In this document: positions 24,312-31,286 of the stretch, piece after piece | Layout of the letters: each line of letters begins with the position of its first letter | Position numbering within the stretch: position 1 is the stretch's first letter | Source: Jatrophihabitans sp. | Lineage (GTDB): Bacteria > Actinomycetota > Actinomycetes > Mycobacteriales > Jatrophihabitantaceae | Direction: 5' to 3' | Assembly (NCBI GenBank): GCA_036389035.1 | Contig: DASVQQ010000001.1 | Coordinates: 1-64,000, forward strand | DNA: 64,000 nucleotides | Translations under genes and position numbers: made by a program | The notes under the pieces: model-generated | Database searches by the model: none | What the model was told of the DNA's origin: nothing | The model's input: the letters and a program-made list of their open reading frames with translations, nothing else

Positions 24312-25655
24312 TTAGGAGCTCGCGGCCCTGGTGAGCGCTTGGGCATGGTCGACGTCGCGGTACACACCCGCCGCCACGCCCGCCAGGATCGCCGCTCCGC
24401 GCGCGCCGGCCTCGCGCACGTCGGTGTGGGTCAGCGGTCCGAACGCGCGCCGCTTGATCTCGAGCAGAGCCGCGCTGCGGGCCCAGCCGCCGGTCACGAT
24501 GAACTTGTTGCCCCGGCCGCTGACGGCTGTCATGGCCGCGTCGAGGACCCCGGCCCGCCGGGTGACTTCTTCCAGAGCGGCGCGCCAGATCTGCGCGGGC
24601 CCCGTTCCCTCGGTGATGCCGCTGATGCCGACCGGGTCGTCACCGCTGATCCGCACGCCTGCCGGATCGGCGGCGAGGGCCTGCGGGTCAAGACTGGCCA
24701 GGTCCGACCCGGTCCTGCCGAGAGCGGTCAGGACCCGTTGGAGTACCAAGCCACCTTGAGTGCCGCCGAGCAGGCACCAGTGGTCGGGCAGCGCGTGCCA
24801 TCCGACGGTGATTCCCGCGCCGGTCAGAGCCAGCACCGCATCCGCGTCCAGTCCTGGCAGCACCGTCCGGATGAGAGCCTCTGCCGTGCCGCACGAGTCC
24901 AGCACGTCGCCGGCGGCCGCGGCCCGCGCACCGATGGCGGCGGCCTGATGATCGTGTCCGGCGACCGTCAGCACAGCGCCGCTCAAGCCGTCCAGGCCCA
25001 CCGTGGGCGAGACCCGGCCCACCGCGGTGCCGGCCGTGACCAGCGGGGCCAGCAGCGATGCCTTCATTCCGGACCATTCCAGCGCCTCGGGCCACCAGTC
25101 CCGGGCCTCCAGCTGCAGCCAACCAGTCCGGGAGGCGAGCGACTCCTCGCTGACCTCCTCGCCGCCGAGCCGGCGGACGACCCACTCCGCGATGCCCAGG
25201 CGCCGCACGGCGTTCTCGCTGGGAGCGTGATGATCGATGAGCCAGCGGTGCTTGGTCAGACTCCACTGCGAGCGCAGCGGCAGACCTGTCCGGCGTGCGA
25301 AGCCCTCGGCTCCGAACGTCTCGCCCAGCTGACGCACTTCCTTCTCGTCCCGGTTGTCATGCCAGGCGATGACCGGGGCGATCGGGTCGCCGTCGCGGTC
25401 GAGCAGGACCCCGGACTCCCCCATGCTCGCGACGCCCACGGCGATGATCGGACCACCGGGGGTCTTGCGCAGCGCCGCGGCGAGCGCGCGGCGGGCTGAT
25501 TCGAGGACGGCCGGCGCCTCGGTCTGCACGCCACCGGCCGCGGCGGCGTGCCACGAGGTCGGGGCGCGGCCGTGTGCCACCTCCGCTCCGCCGGTGTCCA
25601 GGACGACAGCCTTGCTCGAGGTGGTGCCCACATCGAGACCGACCAGATAGTCCAT
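24312..25655 (-). CDS. FGGY-family carbohydrate kinase (paralogue of the 17282-18694 kinase)
   Basis: The 447-residue kinase opens MDYLVGLDVGTTSSKAVVLD. It has VGVASMGESGVLLDRDG, APVIAWHDNRD, LTVAGHDHQAAAIG, SCGTAEAL and KFIVTGGWARS. The order and wording of these motifs follow the other FGGY kinase of this island. The ATG at 25655 has GAGGG upstream; the longer reading to 25928 runs across the divergent aldolase and was rejected. It lies 44 bp upstream of the DeoR gene, so kinase-DeoR-PfkB may be one operon, divergent from the class II aldolase. Confidence 0.88.
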   Translation of the reverse strand: MDYLVGLDVGTTSSKAVVLDTGGAEVAHGRAPTSWHAAAAGGVQTEAPAVLESARRALAAALRKTPGGPIIAVGVASMGESGVLLDRDGDPIAPVIAWHDNRDEKEVRQLGETFGAEGFARRTGLPLRSQWSLTKHRWLIDHHAPSENAVRRLGIAEWVVRRLGGEEVSEESLASRTGWLQLEARDWWPEALEWSGMKASLLAPLVTAGTAVGRVSPTVGLDGLSGAVLTVAGHDHQAAAIGARAAAAGDVLDSCGTAEALIRTVLPGLDADAVLALTGAGITVGWHALPDHWCLLGGTQGGLVLQRVLTALGRTGSDLASLDPQALAADPAGVRISGDDPVGISGITEGTGPAQIWRAALEEVTRRAGVLDAAMTAVSGRGNKFIVTGGWARSAALLEIKRRAFGPLTHTDVREAGARGAAILAGVAAGVYRDVDHAQALTRAASS

Positions 25656-25694
25656 GCCGCTCACCCTCGGGGCCAGGCCACGCACCCATTGCCT

Positions 25695-25721
25695 TCGTTG
25701 CTTGTTCTTGGGTATCGTTGC
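25695..25721. promoter_or_regulatory. Direct repeats in the divergent kinase/aldolase promoter region
   Basis: TCGTTGC occurs at 25695-25701 and 25715-25721, 20 bp apart (two helical turns), in the 145-bp gap between the divergent kinase and class II aldolase genes. Tandem spaced half-sites of this kind are typical for DeoR-family regulators, one of which is encoded nearby. Confidence 0.45.
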
Positions 25722-25800
25722 GTTTCGATGGGATTTCGTCAAGCCTCGGCGACGGCGCGGCAGCGAGACCGCGGAGCAGACAACCGAAAGGCCTACGGAC

Positions 25801-26640
25801 ATGCCGCTGGCATCGACCCGCCAGATCGTGGACGCCGCCCGGAAGGCAGGTCGGGGCGTCGCGGCCTTCAACGTCATCACCCTCGAGCACGCCGAGGCGA
25901 TCGCCGCCGGCGCGGAGGCAGCCGGCACGCCGGTGATCCTGCAGATCAGCGAGAACGCCGTCGCCTACCACCATGGAAATGTGTTTCCGATCGCGGCGGC
26001 GTCCGCCGCGGTCGCTGCCGGCGCCGCGGTCGACCTGTCACTGCACCTGGACCACGTCGAGGACCAGCAGTTGCTGCATCGCGCCGCGGACGCGGGATTC
26101 AGCTCGGTGATGTATGACGCTTCCAAGCTGGACTTCGCCGACAACGTCACCGCCACCCGCGACGCGGCCCGCTGGGGCCGGGCTCACGGGCTCTACGTCG
26201 AGGCCGAGCTCGGGGCGGTGGGCGGCAAGGGTGGCGCGCACACCCCGGGGGTGCGGACCGATCCCGACGAGGCAGCGCGGTTCGTCGCCGACACCGAGGT
26301 CGACGCGCTCGCCGTCGCGGTCGGCAGCTCGCACGCCATGACCGAGCGCACGGCGTCCCTCGACCTGGACCTCATCACCAGGATCGGTGAGGTGGTGCCC
26401 GTTCCGCTGGTGCTGCACGGCTCCTCCGGAGTGCCCGACCCCGACCTTCAGGCGGCGGTGCGCAGCGGCATCGTCAAGGTCAACATCGGAACGATCCTCA
26501 ACGTCGCGTTCACCGGCGCGATCCGCCAAGCTCTCACCGACGGCTCGCTGGTCGATCCGCGCAAGTACCTCACCCCGGCTCGCGCTGACCTCGCCGCCGT
26601 CGTGGCGCGGCTGGCCGCGACGGTGTCCCGGCCGGCCTGA
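25801..26640 (+). CDS. Class II fructose/tagatose bisphosphate-type aldolase (Zn-dependent)
   Basis: The 279-residue TIM barrel matches the class II aldolases FbaA, GatY and KbaY. LHLDHVED (D84 catalytic, H85 metal) follows the substrate pocket region. Next come VEAELGAVGGKGG, the metal-binding LVLHGSSGV and the phosphate-binding IVKVNIGT. It reversibly cleaves a ketose 1,6-bisphosphate to DHAP and an aldehyde. The ATG at 25801 follows GAAAGG; the upstream extension overlaps the divergent kinase. Its short length (about 280 residues) is closer to GatY/KbaY-type tagatose bisphosphate aldolases than to long FbaA, supporting a dedicated catabolic role. Confidence 0.88.
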   Translation: MPLASTRQIVDAARKAGRGVAAFNVITLEHAEAIAAGAEAAGTPVILQISENAVAYHHGNVFPIAAASAAVAAGAAVDLSLHLDHVEDQQLLHRAADAGFSSVMYDASKLDFADNVTATRDAARWGRAHGLYVEAELGAVGGKGGAHTPGVRTDPDEAARFVADTEVDALAVAVGSSHAMTERTASLDLDLITRIGEVVPVPLVLHGSSGVPDPDLQAAVRSGIVKVNIGTILNVAFTGAIRQALTDGSLVDPRKYLTPARADLAAVVARLAATVSRPA

Positions 26641-26744
26641 CCCGACGTCTCAGCGGCTCGCCAGCCGATCCGCCACCCGCCGACCTCGTCGAGGATGGTG
26701 ATCGCTCGTCTCGCCGTCGGGCCCCTGGCCGCGTGCGCGCCGGG

Positions 26745-27092
26745 TCATGCCTCCAGTGCGCCGGCGCGCGGTGCGTACATGATCACGGCCACGCCGATGA
26801 GGCAGATGGCCGCGCCCCACAGGTCCCACCGGTCGGGCTTGAAGCCGTCCACGACCATGCCCCAGAGCAGGCTGCCGGCGATGAAGATGCCGCCGTAAGC
26901 GGCGAGGATGCGCCCGAAGTTGGCGTCCGGCTGCAGCGTGGCGACGAAGCCGTAGGCGCCGAGCGCGACGATGCCGGCGGCGACGAATGCCAGTCCCTTG
27001 CTCTCGCGGACGCCCTGCCAGACCAGCCAGGCGCCGCCGATCTCGGCCACCGCCGCTAGCACGAACAGCAGGATCGAGCGGGCGATGGTCAC
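26745..27092 (-). CDS. ynfA: YnfA-family (UPF0060) membrane protein
   Basis: The 115-residue protein has four hydrophobic segments and the family signature: [20 protein letters not shown] at the N-terminus, [21 protein letters not shown] in the middle, and [20 protein letters not shown] near the end. YnfA proteins are small inner-membrane proteins related to the drug/metabolite transporter fold, sometimes with SMR-like efflux activity; the role is often untested. It begins at a GTG. It is convergent with the class II aldolase and unrelated to it. Confidence 0.9.
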   Translation of the reverse strand: MTIARSILLFVLAAVAEIGGAWLVWQGVRESKGLAFVAAGIVALGAYGFVATLQPDANFGRILAAYGGIFIAGSLLWGMVVDGFKPDRWDLWGAAICLIGVAVIMYAPRAGALEA

Positions 27093-27153
27093 CGACCGAT
27101 CGTAGAGCGACAGGCTTCGGCCCCGCGCGTCACGCCTGCTGCTGCGCTCGCGC

Positions 27154-27213
27154 CAGCTCGACGAACGGCAGCTCGACGAACGGCAGCTCGACGAACCGCA
27201 GCTCGACGAACGG
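27154..27213. repeat. Tandem 15-bp repeat, four copies
   Basis: CAGCTCGACGAACGG is repeated at 27154-27168, 27169-27183, 27184-27198 (one change) and 27199-27213, followed by a partial CAGC. It is in the gap between ynfA and a convergently placed small gene. It is not a CRISPR, since there are no spacers. The array is probably a slippage product. Confidence 0.85.
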
Positions 27214-27242
27214 CAGCGGGCAGGGCGAAGCTTTTGGCGACC

Positions 27243-27611
27243 TCACCGGTCCGCAGCCCGGTCACACCGCCCGGACAGCGACGCGGCCCGGTCCGCCAGG
27301 GCGGCCAGCACGCCGGCGTGCGCGTCGCTCGTGCTGACGACGAGGGTCAGCGCGCTGTCGGTGATCCGCAGGTCGAAGGTGAAGAACGAGCAGCAGCGGG
27401 ACTCGCGGACGGCCAGGGCCGCTGCCGTCGCCGCGACCTCCGGCCCGCTCGACAGCGCCAGCAGCAGCCGGGTCGTGCCCTCCCGGCGCACCTGCTGGAC
27501 GTGGCGGGAGAACAGGGTGTCGAACTCGGCGATCCGCAACGGTTGCTCTTCTGTCGGCAGGGCGCAGGCGGCGGGCGCCCACCCCAGGCCCGCGCCCGGT
27601 GTCGTTGTCAT
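27243..27611 (-). CDS. Small hypothetical protein behind a MerR-type promoter
   Basis: The 122-residue soluble protein has a conserved-looking core: IAEFDTLFSRHVQQVRREG, then ALAVRESRCCSFFTFDL with a Cys pair and a late VSTSDAHAGVLAALADRA. The Cys pair recalls small proteins found beside MerR-type regulators, but I cannot name the family. The ATG at 27611 was chosen because the longer reading lies antisense to the dinB gene. Its promoter has the 19-20 bp spacing and dyad expected for MerR control, yet no MerR gene is adjacent. A metal or redox role is inferred. Confidence 0.6.
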   Translation of the reverse strand: MTTTPGAGLGWAPAACALPTEEQPLRIAEFDTLFSRHVQQVRREGTTRLLLALSSGPEVAATAAALAVRESRCCSFFTFDLRITDSALTLVVSTSDAHAGVLAALADRAASLSGRCDRAADR

Positions 27612-27617
27612 AAGCAC

Positions 27618-27659
27618 ACGGTAAGCCTGTACCCAGGTACCGGTTGCAAGTCTTACCGT
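27618..27659. promoter_or_regulatory. MerR-type promoter/operator between two divergent genes
   Basis: On the minus strand TTGCAA (27649-27644) is followed after 20 nt by TACCGT (27623-27618), a stretched spacer. Centred in it is a dyad CC-n-GTACC-TG-GGTAC-n-GG (27626-27643). An outer perfect inverted repeat ACGGTAAG (27618-27625)/CTTACCGT (27652-27659) brackets the region and provides a TACCGT for the divergent dinB gene as well. These are hallmarks of MerR-family twist-activated promoters. Confidence 0.6.
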
Positions 27660-27665
27660 TGCCGC

Positions 27666-28190
27666 ATGGTCGAAACCACACCAAGCCGGCCGCCGGACTT
27701 CGAGACCCAACGCGAGCCCGTCCCGCGCGTCGACACCGGCGAACTCGACACCGCGCTGGCCTTCCTGGACTTCGTCCGGTCCTGCGTGCTCAAGAAGGCG
27801 GCCGGTCTCACCGAGGAGCAACTGCGCCGGGCCGTCGTCCCGAGTGGCACCTCGATCCTGGGCTTGATCCAGCACCTGACCGTGGGCGAACGGTTCTGGT
27901 TCGGACACCAGCTCGCCGGCATCGGCGAGGACGCCGATTTCGACTTCGACATGGCGGTCCCTGCCGACCGCGGCGGGGCCGAGGTCATCGCCGATTACCG
28001 TGCCGCGATCGAGGAGAGCAACGAGCTGATCCGCCGCGTCGGTGACCCCGAGGCTCGCGTGGTGGTGCCGATCGACGGCGAATACCTCAGCCTGCGCTGG
28101 GTGATCGCGCACGCCACCGGTGAGGCGACCCGGCACGCGGGCCATGCCGACATCCTCCGCGAGCTGATCGACGGCGCCACCGGCCGCTGA
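27666..28190 (+). CDS. DinB/mini-DinB (DUF664) family protein
   Basis: The 174-residue four-helix protein fits the DUF664 mini-DinB group. It has LDFVRSCVLKKAAGLTEEQL, then VPSGTSILGLIQHLTVGERFWF carrying the first conserved His, and the C-terminal WVIAHATGEATRHAGHADIL with the HxxxH-type His ligands. The group includes metal-dependent thiol S-transferases and many proteins of unknown function. The ATG at 27666 follows the divergent MerR-type control region. A decayed second copy lies at 31604-31713. Confidence 0.88.
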   Translation: MVETTPSRPPDFETQREPVPRVDTGELDTALAFLDFVRSCVLKKAAGLTEEQLRRAVVPSGTSILGLIQHLTVGERFWFGHQLAGIGEDADFDFDMAVPADRGGAEVIADYRAAIEESNELIRRVGDPEARVVVPIDGEYLSLRWVIAHATGEATRHAGHADILRELIDGATGR

Positions 28191-28774
28191 GCCTTCCATG
28201 GATCAGCGCTGCCCTGTCGGCGTGCGTCACCCGCGCGCACACCATTGCTGATCTGCCGCACCTCCAGCGTGGAGAGCTGACGCTGCAGGTCCGAGGCTGG
28301 TCCGCCAGTGCCGCCGGCTCGCGCCGCGCGTCATCGGGTCGCTCCAATCGATGGTTGCGATCTCGGGTTTTCGCCTCGTCGAGTTGTCGCGTGGGCTCGT
28401 CGTCATGGTGTCCTGCATCGCTGCTATCAACTGTGGCTTCAGCTTTAGCCAGGAGCGTTCCGATGGTCATAAGGCGTTGTCCCGACCGTAGGAGTCAATT
28501 CGTACTCGTCCGGTAGACCCTTAGCCCTGAGGGCACGGTTAGTGTGATGCCGGTTAAGGGCGACGTGGCCCGAGAGCGTGATTCAACTTATCCCGGCCGC
28601 GCGGCTGAGTCGGTCCGGGCATGTGTCCGGTTCCCCGGGCACAGCGATCCAATCTCCGCAGTGCACTCGTGTGCAATTCGCCTGTTGGGTAAACAATGCC
28701 ATAACCTAATGCTTGGTCGGTTTATGTACTAGCTGATACCGTATTGCCTCGCATAGTTGGCGAAAGGCGATGCG
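28191..28774. other. Gene-free leader region before the MauE-like gene
   Basis: About 580 bp follow dinB without a convincing gene; the short frames present lack ribosome sites and normal codon bias. The last 200 bp are visibly richer in A/T than the surroundings and probably contain the promoter of the MauE-like operon. A small dyad TGCAC-TCGT-GTGCA sits at 28662-28675. No known RNA or repeat family was recognised. Confidence 0.4.
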
Positions 28775-29323
28775 ATGGCGGTAGCCGCATTCTTTGACGC
28801 TCTCGCCGTTCTGCTCGCCGGCACCCTCCTTTGTGCTGGGATGACGAAGCTGGCGGTCCCGTCGCATCTGAGCCGGGCCATCGGTGAGTTGGTGCCTGCG
28901 GTGGGGTCGCGCGCGATGGTGCTGGCCCGCTTGGTGGCGGTGGCCGAGATCAGTACGGCGCTCGCCCTGTCGGTGCCGATGGCACGCGGGGCAGGCGCTG
29001 CCGCTGGAGTGGTGCTCGGTGCCACGTTCGCCGGTGCCGGCATCCTCGCTTCGAGCCGCGGGCTCGGCACGCCCTGCGGTTGCTTCGGCCGGGCCGGTGG
29101 CCGGTCGCTGGGAGCACGAAACGTGGTCTTCGGCTTCATACTCGCTGGCTTGTCGGCGTTGTTGTTCCGGGGCGGCTCCGGTGGTTGGGCGGCGCCTGAG
29201 GGTCTCCCCATGCTGGGCACGGCTGCGGCGGCAGCGGTGCTCGCCGGATGGCTGTACCGGGACATGATCAGGGACCTGGCTCCCTCACTCGGGTTGCGTG
29301 GCCGCAAAGTCTCACAGAATTAG
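28775..29323 (+). CDS. MauE/DoxX-like redox-associated membrane protein
   Basis: The 182-residue protein has about four membrane helices and the short cysteine motif TPCGCFGR (C101, C103), typical of MauE-type proteins, which help form disulfides in the methylamine dehydrogenase light chain. A further C20 lies in the first helix. The ATG at 28775 follows GAAAGG; a TTG at 28757 is an alternative. It is 12 bp upstream of a thioredoxin-like MauD-type gene. Together they would pass electrons across the membrane to oxidise an exported cysteine-rich protein, here the Tat miniprotein two genes downstream. Confidence 0.8.
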   Translation: MAVAAFFDALAVLLAGTLLCAGMTKLAVPSHLSRAIGELVPAVGSRAMVLARLVAVAEISTALALSVPMARGAGAAAGVVLGATFAGAGILASSRGLGTPCGCFGRAGGRSLGARNVVFGFILAGLSALLFRGGSGGWAAPEGLPMLGTAAAAAVLAGWLYRDMIRDLAPSLGLRGRKVSQN

Positions 29324-29335
29324 GAGTACCGGCTG

Positions 29336-29851
29336 ATGATCTATGCCCTGGCGTTCATGATCCTGCTGATGGTGGCTGTGATGATCATGTTTTTCGCAAT
29401 GCTGGGAGAGTTGTACTCCCGGGTTGGGCCCGCGCCCGCCGCTACCGGTCCGCTCGAAGAGGCGAAGGTCGGACAGCGCCCCCAGGCCTGGCCTCAGGAG
29501 TTGGCTCCACTGGCGACGGCCACCGACGCGGTGTTGCTGGTGCTGAGTACCTCATGTGCCAGTTGCGCCCAGGTCGCGGGGCAGTTGCGTGACCGCTTCG
29601 AACCGATGGCTGGCTATGACACGGGCGTGGTCCTATCCACTGCCGATCCTGACCGTGCCGAGGCCTTCGTGCGGGAGCACGGCCTCCCCCGGGCTTCGGT
29701 GTATGTCGACGTCAACGGGGCTTGGGTGACCAAGGAATTCGGCGTGCTGACCAGCCCGTCGGCGCTGATTTTGCGGGACGGCCAAGTGAGCTCGGCGCTG
29801 GTGTTCACCGATGTCGCGGCCCTGCAGTCCGCAGTTTCCCCGGTCACGTAG
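29336..29851 (+). CDS. MauD-like membrane-anchored thioredoxin-fold protein
   Basis: The 171-residue protein has an N-terminal membrane anchor (residues 3-24, very Met-rich), a 35-residue linker, and a thioredoxin-like domain. The active site is STSCASC (C74, C77) and the cis-Pro loop lies in LTSPSALIL. MauD proteins have this anchor-plus-CxxC design and act with MauE in making disulfides in the methylamine dehydrogenase light chain. The domain sits outside the membrane if the anchor is N-in. An AGGAG precedes the ATG. Its neighbours make disulfide maturation of the Tat miniprotein the likely job. Confidence 0.8.
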   Translation: MIYALAFMILLMVAVMIMFFAMLGELYSRVGPAPAATGPLEEAKVGQRPQAWPQELAPLATATDAVLLVLSTSCASCAQVAGQLRDRFEPMAGYDTGVVLSTADPDRAEAFVREHGLPRASVYVDVNGAWVTKEFGVLTSPSALILRDGQVSSALVFTDVAALQSAVSPVT

Positions 29852-29904
29852 CCGGACGGACGACCCACCACCTAACTGACGCTTTTACAAACCAAGGAGA
29901 CGGT

Positions 29905-30225
29905 ATGACAGCGCAGCCACCTGACCCGACCCCCAGAGAAAATGCGCCAGGGCTGGGGCGGCGCAAGTTCCTAGCCCGCGTCGGTATCGGCGGACTCGCC
30001 GTAGCTGGCGCAACTTTCGGCCGCGCCTCTAGCGCCTCCGCCGCTGGTGGTTGCGGGTGTTGCAATCTCGCCCACTGCCCGTCGAACATCGGTTATCAGA
30101 ACTGCATGTCGAATGCGGTTTACTCGTGGCGCTGTTATTACTCCAGGAATGGAATTCCGTATCAGTGCGAATGCTGCGAGACCTCCGGCTACAGGTATTC
30201 CGCCTACGCGTGTTGGCCCCGATAG
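29905..30225 (+). CDS. Tat-exported cysteine-rich miniprotein, reduced methylamine dehydrogenase light chain (MauA)-like
   Basis: The 106-residue precursor has a twin-arginine signal (RRKFLARVG, R19-R20), a hydrophobic stretch and an ASA-type cleavage site near residue 46. This leaves about 60 residues with ten Cys (50, 52, 53, 58, 67, 77, 88, 90, 91, 103) and two Trp (76, 105). The order CxCC...CP...SW-RCYY...CECC resembles, from memory, the disulfide-rich core of the MADH light chain, where two Trp form the tryptophylquinone cofactor. That chain is about twice as long. AAGGAGA precedes the ATG. No heavy chain or MauG maturase is nearby. An exported structural or antimicrobial peptide is an alternative. 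Confidence 0.65.
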   Translation: MTAQPPDPTPRENAPGLGRRKFLARVGIGGLAVAGATFGRASSASAAGGCGCCNLAHCPSNIGYQNCMSNAVYSWRCYYSRNGIPYQCECCETSGYRYSAYACWPR

Positions 30226-30235
30226 GACTTGCGCA

Positions 30236-30295
30236 GTGACCGTCTGGGTGATCATGGGTGTGGCTGGGGCGCTGTTGCAGATACTGAGCCCTTGA
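30236..30295 (+). CDS. Possible 19-residue hydrophobic peptide
   Basis: A GTG at 30236, 10 bp after the miniprotein stop and preceded by AGGAC, opens a 19-codon frame encoding a single hydrophobic segment (VIMGVAGALLQIL) and ending at TGA 30293-30295. Its stop is 9 bp before the next gene start. It may be a tiny membrane peptide or just a translational coupler; evidence is weak. Confidence 0.25.
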   Translation: MTVWVIMGVAGALLQILSP

Positions 30296-30304
30296 GGCTT
30301 GTCC

Positions 30305-30880
30305 ATGGCTGGGGTCGCCGGCCCGATGTTGCAGCGAAGCCGCGCCAGCGGCGCCCGCTTCCTGACCGGTCTCGCGGTGGGGGGCATCAGCGCGGGGTTG
30401 GTCCTGGCCGTACCGCTGTACCTGGCCGGGCACCTCGCCGGGAGGGTCATGCCACTACCGGTAAAGATGGTCCTGCTCGTCGGCCTAGCCTTCGCACTCG
30501 GCCTGGCGGACTTGACCGGGCGTACGCCGCACGTGTGGCGTCAAGTGCCCCAACGCCTGGTCCGGTCGCTGCCGCCCGGAGCCCTCGGATTGACATGGGG
30601 TTTCGACCTGGGTCTTCTCGTCACCACCCAGAAGGCGTCATCACTGCTGTGGCTGTCCATCGCCGCGGTGACTTTGCTGGATCCGGGGTTGGTCCCAGCC
30701 GCCCTGATTGCTTTCAGCCTGGCCGCGACGGCCGGGGTCCTTACCCTGAGCATGACCGCTTGGGCCGTGGCCATGAGAGGCGGCTTGGACTGGACATGGA
30801 TACGACGGACTCGTTGGGCGACCGGCGCGACGATGCTGGCCGCGGGACTGGGCACGCTTCTCATGAGCGTGACCGGTTGA
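30305..30880 (+). CDS. Polytopic membrane protein of unknown function (mau-like island)
   Basis: The 191-residue protein has five or six hydrophobic segments, for example LTGLAVGGISAGLVLAVPLY and MVLLVGLAFALGLADL near the start and ATMLAAGLGTLLMSV at the end. It contains no cysteine, so it cannot relay thiol electrons the way DsbD or CcdA do, although its size is similar. The ATG at 30305 follows TTGAGG. It lies in the operon after the Tat miniprotein and may transport a partner, anchor the mature protein, or take part in cofactor formation. I cannot name a family. Confidence 0.7.
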   Translation: MAGVAGPMLQRSRASGARFLTGLAVGGISAGLVLAVPLYLAGHLAGRVMPLPVKMVLLVGLAFALGLADLTGRTPHVWRQVPQRLVRSLPPGALGLTWGFDLGLLVTTQKASSLLWLSIAAVTLLDPGLVPAALIAFSLAATAGVLTLSMTAWAVAMRGGLDWTWIRRTRWATGATMLAAGLGTLLMSVTG

Positions 30881-30918
30881 GCCCGGCGTTCGACATCGAC
30901 CCGACCCGAGGTCAGGTG

Positions 30919-31269
30919 ATGATCACCCGGTTCGAATGCCCAAGCTTTTTTGCCATGGTAGTCGTCGTGGTGCTACACGCACGAATCAAACGGCAGGTGG
31001 CCCAACTTGCTGAGGGATACCTCGGGGCGGTGATGCTGCGCGACTGGCGGGCCCGCACGGTGCTGAGCATGTCGCTGTGGCGCGACCTTGACAGCGTTTA
31101 CTCCATGGGCAGCGTGCCGCGCCACATCTACGCTTCGCGGGTGCCTCACCGCCTCGGCATCAACACCCGCGCCGGAGTGTTCTGCTACGCCGGCGACTGG
31201 CGGCAGGTGATGTTCGGCGCCGGCCAGCCCAAGCCTTCGCCACTGGAATTCCCAACCGATGATCGATAA
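30919..31269 (+). CDS. Unknown protein, possibly ABM/DUF3291-like ferredoxin-like fold
   Basis: The 116-residue soluble protein begins MITRFECPSFFAMVVVVVLH, a strand-rich start. It contains GAVMLRDWRARTVLSMSLWRD, a pattern seen in antibiotic-biosynthesis-monooxygenase-like or DUF3291-like small dimeric proteins. The remainder (SRVPHRLGINTRAGVFCYAGDW) is not distinctive. GAGGTCAGGTG precedes the ATG. Gene order ties it to the mau-like island. If it is an ABM-type protein it could serve in oxidative cofactor formation, but this is speculation. Confidence 0.5.
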   Translation: MITRFECPSFFAMVVVVVLHARIKRQVAQLAEGYLGAVMLRDWRARTVLSMSLWRDLDSVYSMGSVPRHIYASRVPHRLGINTRAGVFCYAGDWRQVMFGAGQPKPSPLEFPTDDR

Positions 31270-31286
31270 GAAAGGTAGACACACCC

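Noticed and set aside
27154..27213. Repeat array considered as a CRISPR
   Set aside because: The 15-bp units are contiguous with no spacers, and no cas gene is present.
28544..28732. 62-codon frame in the gap before the MauE-like gene
   Set aside because: No ribosome site, Cys/Arg/His-scattered sequence and no codon bias; treated as chance.
28757..28774. TTG start for the MauE-like protein
   Set aside because: The ATG at 28775 has GAAAGG at the right distance, while the TTG has no site.
30928..30946. GGTTCGAATGCC considered as a tRNA T-loop
   Set aside because: No acceptor stem, D-arm or anticodon arm can be drawn around it, and it is within a coding frame with a good ribosome site.
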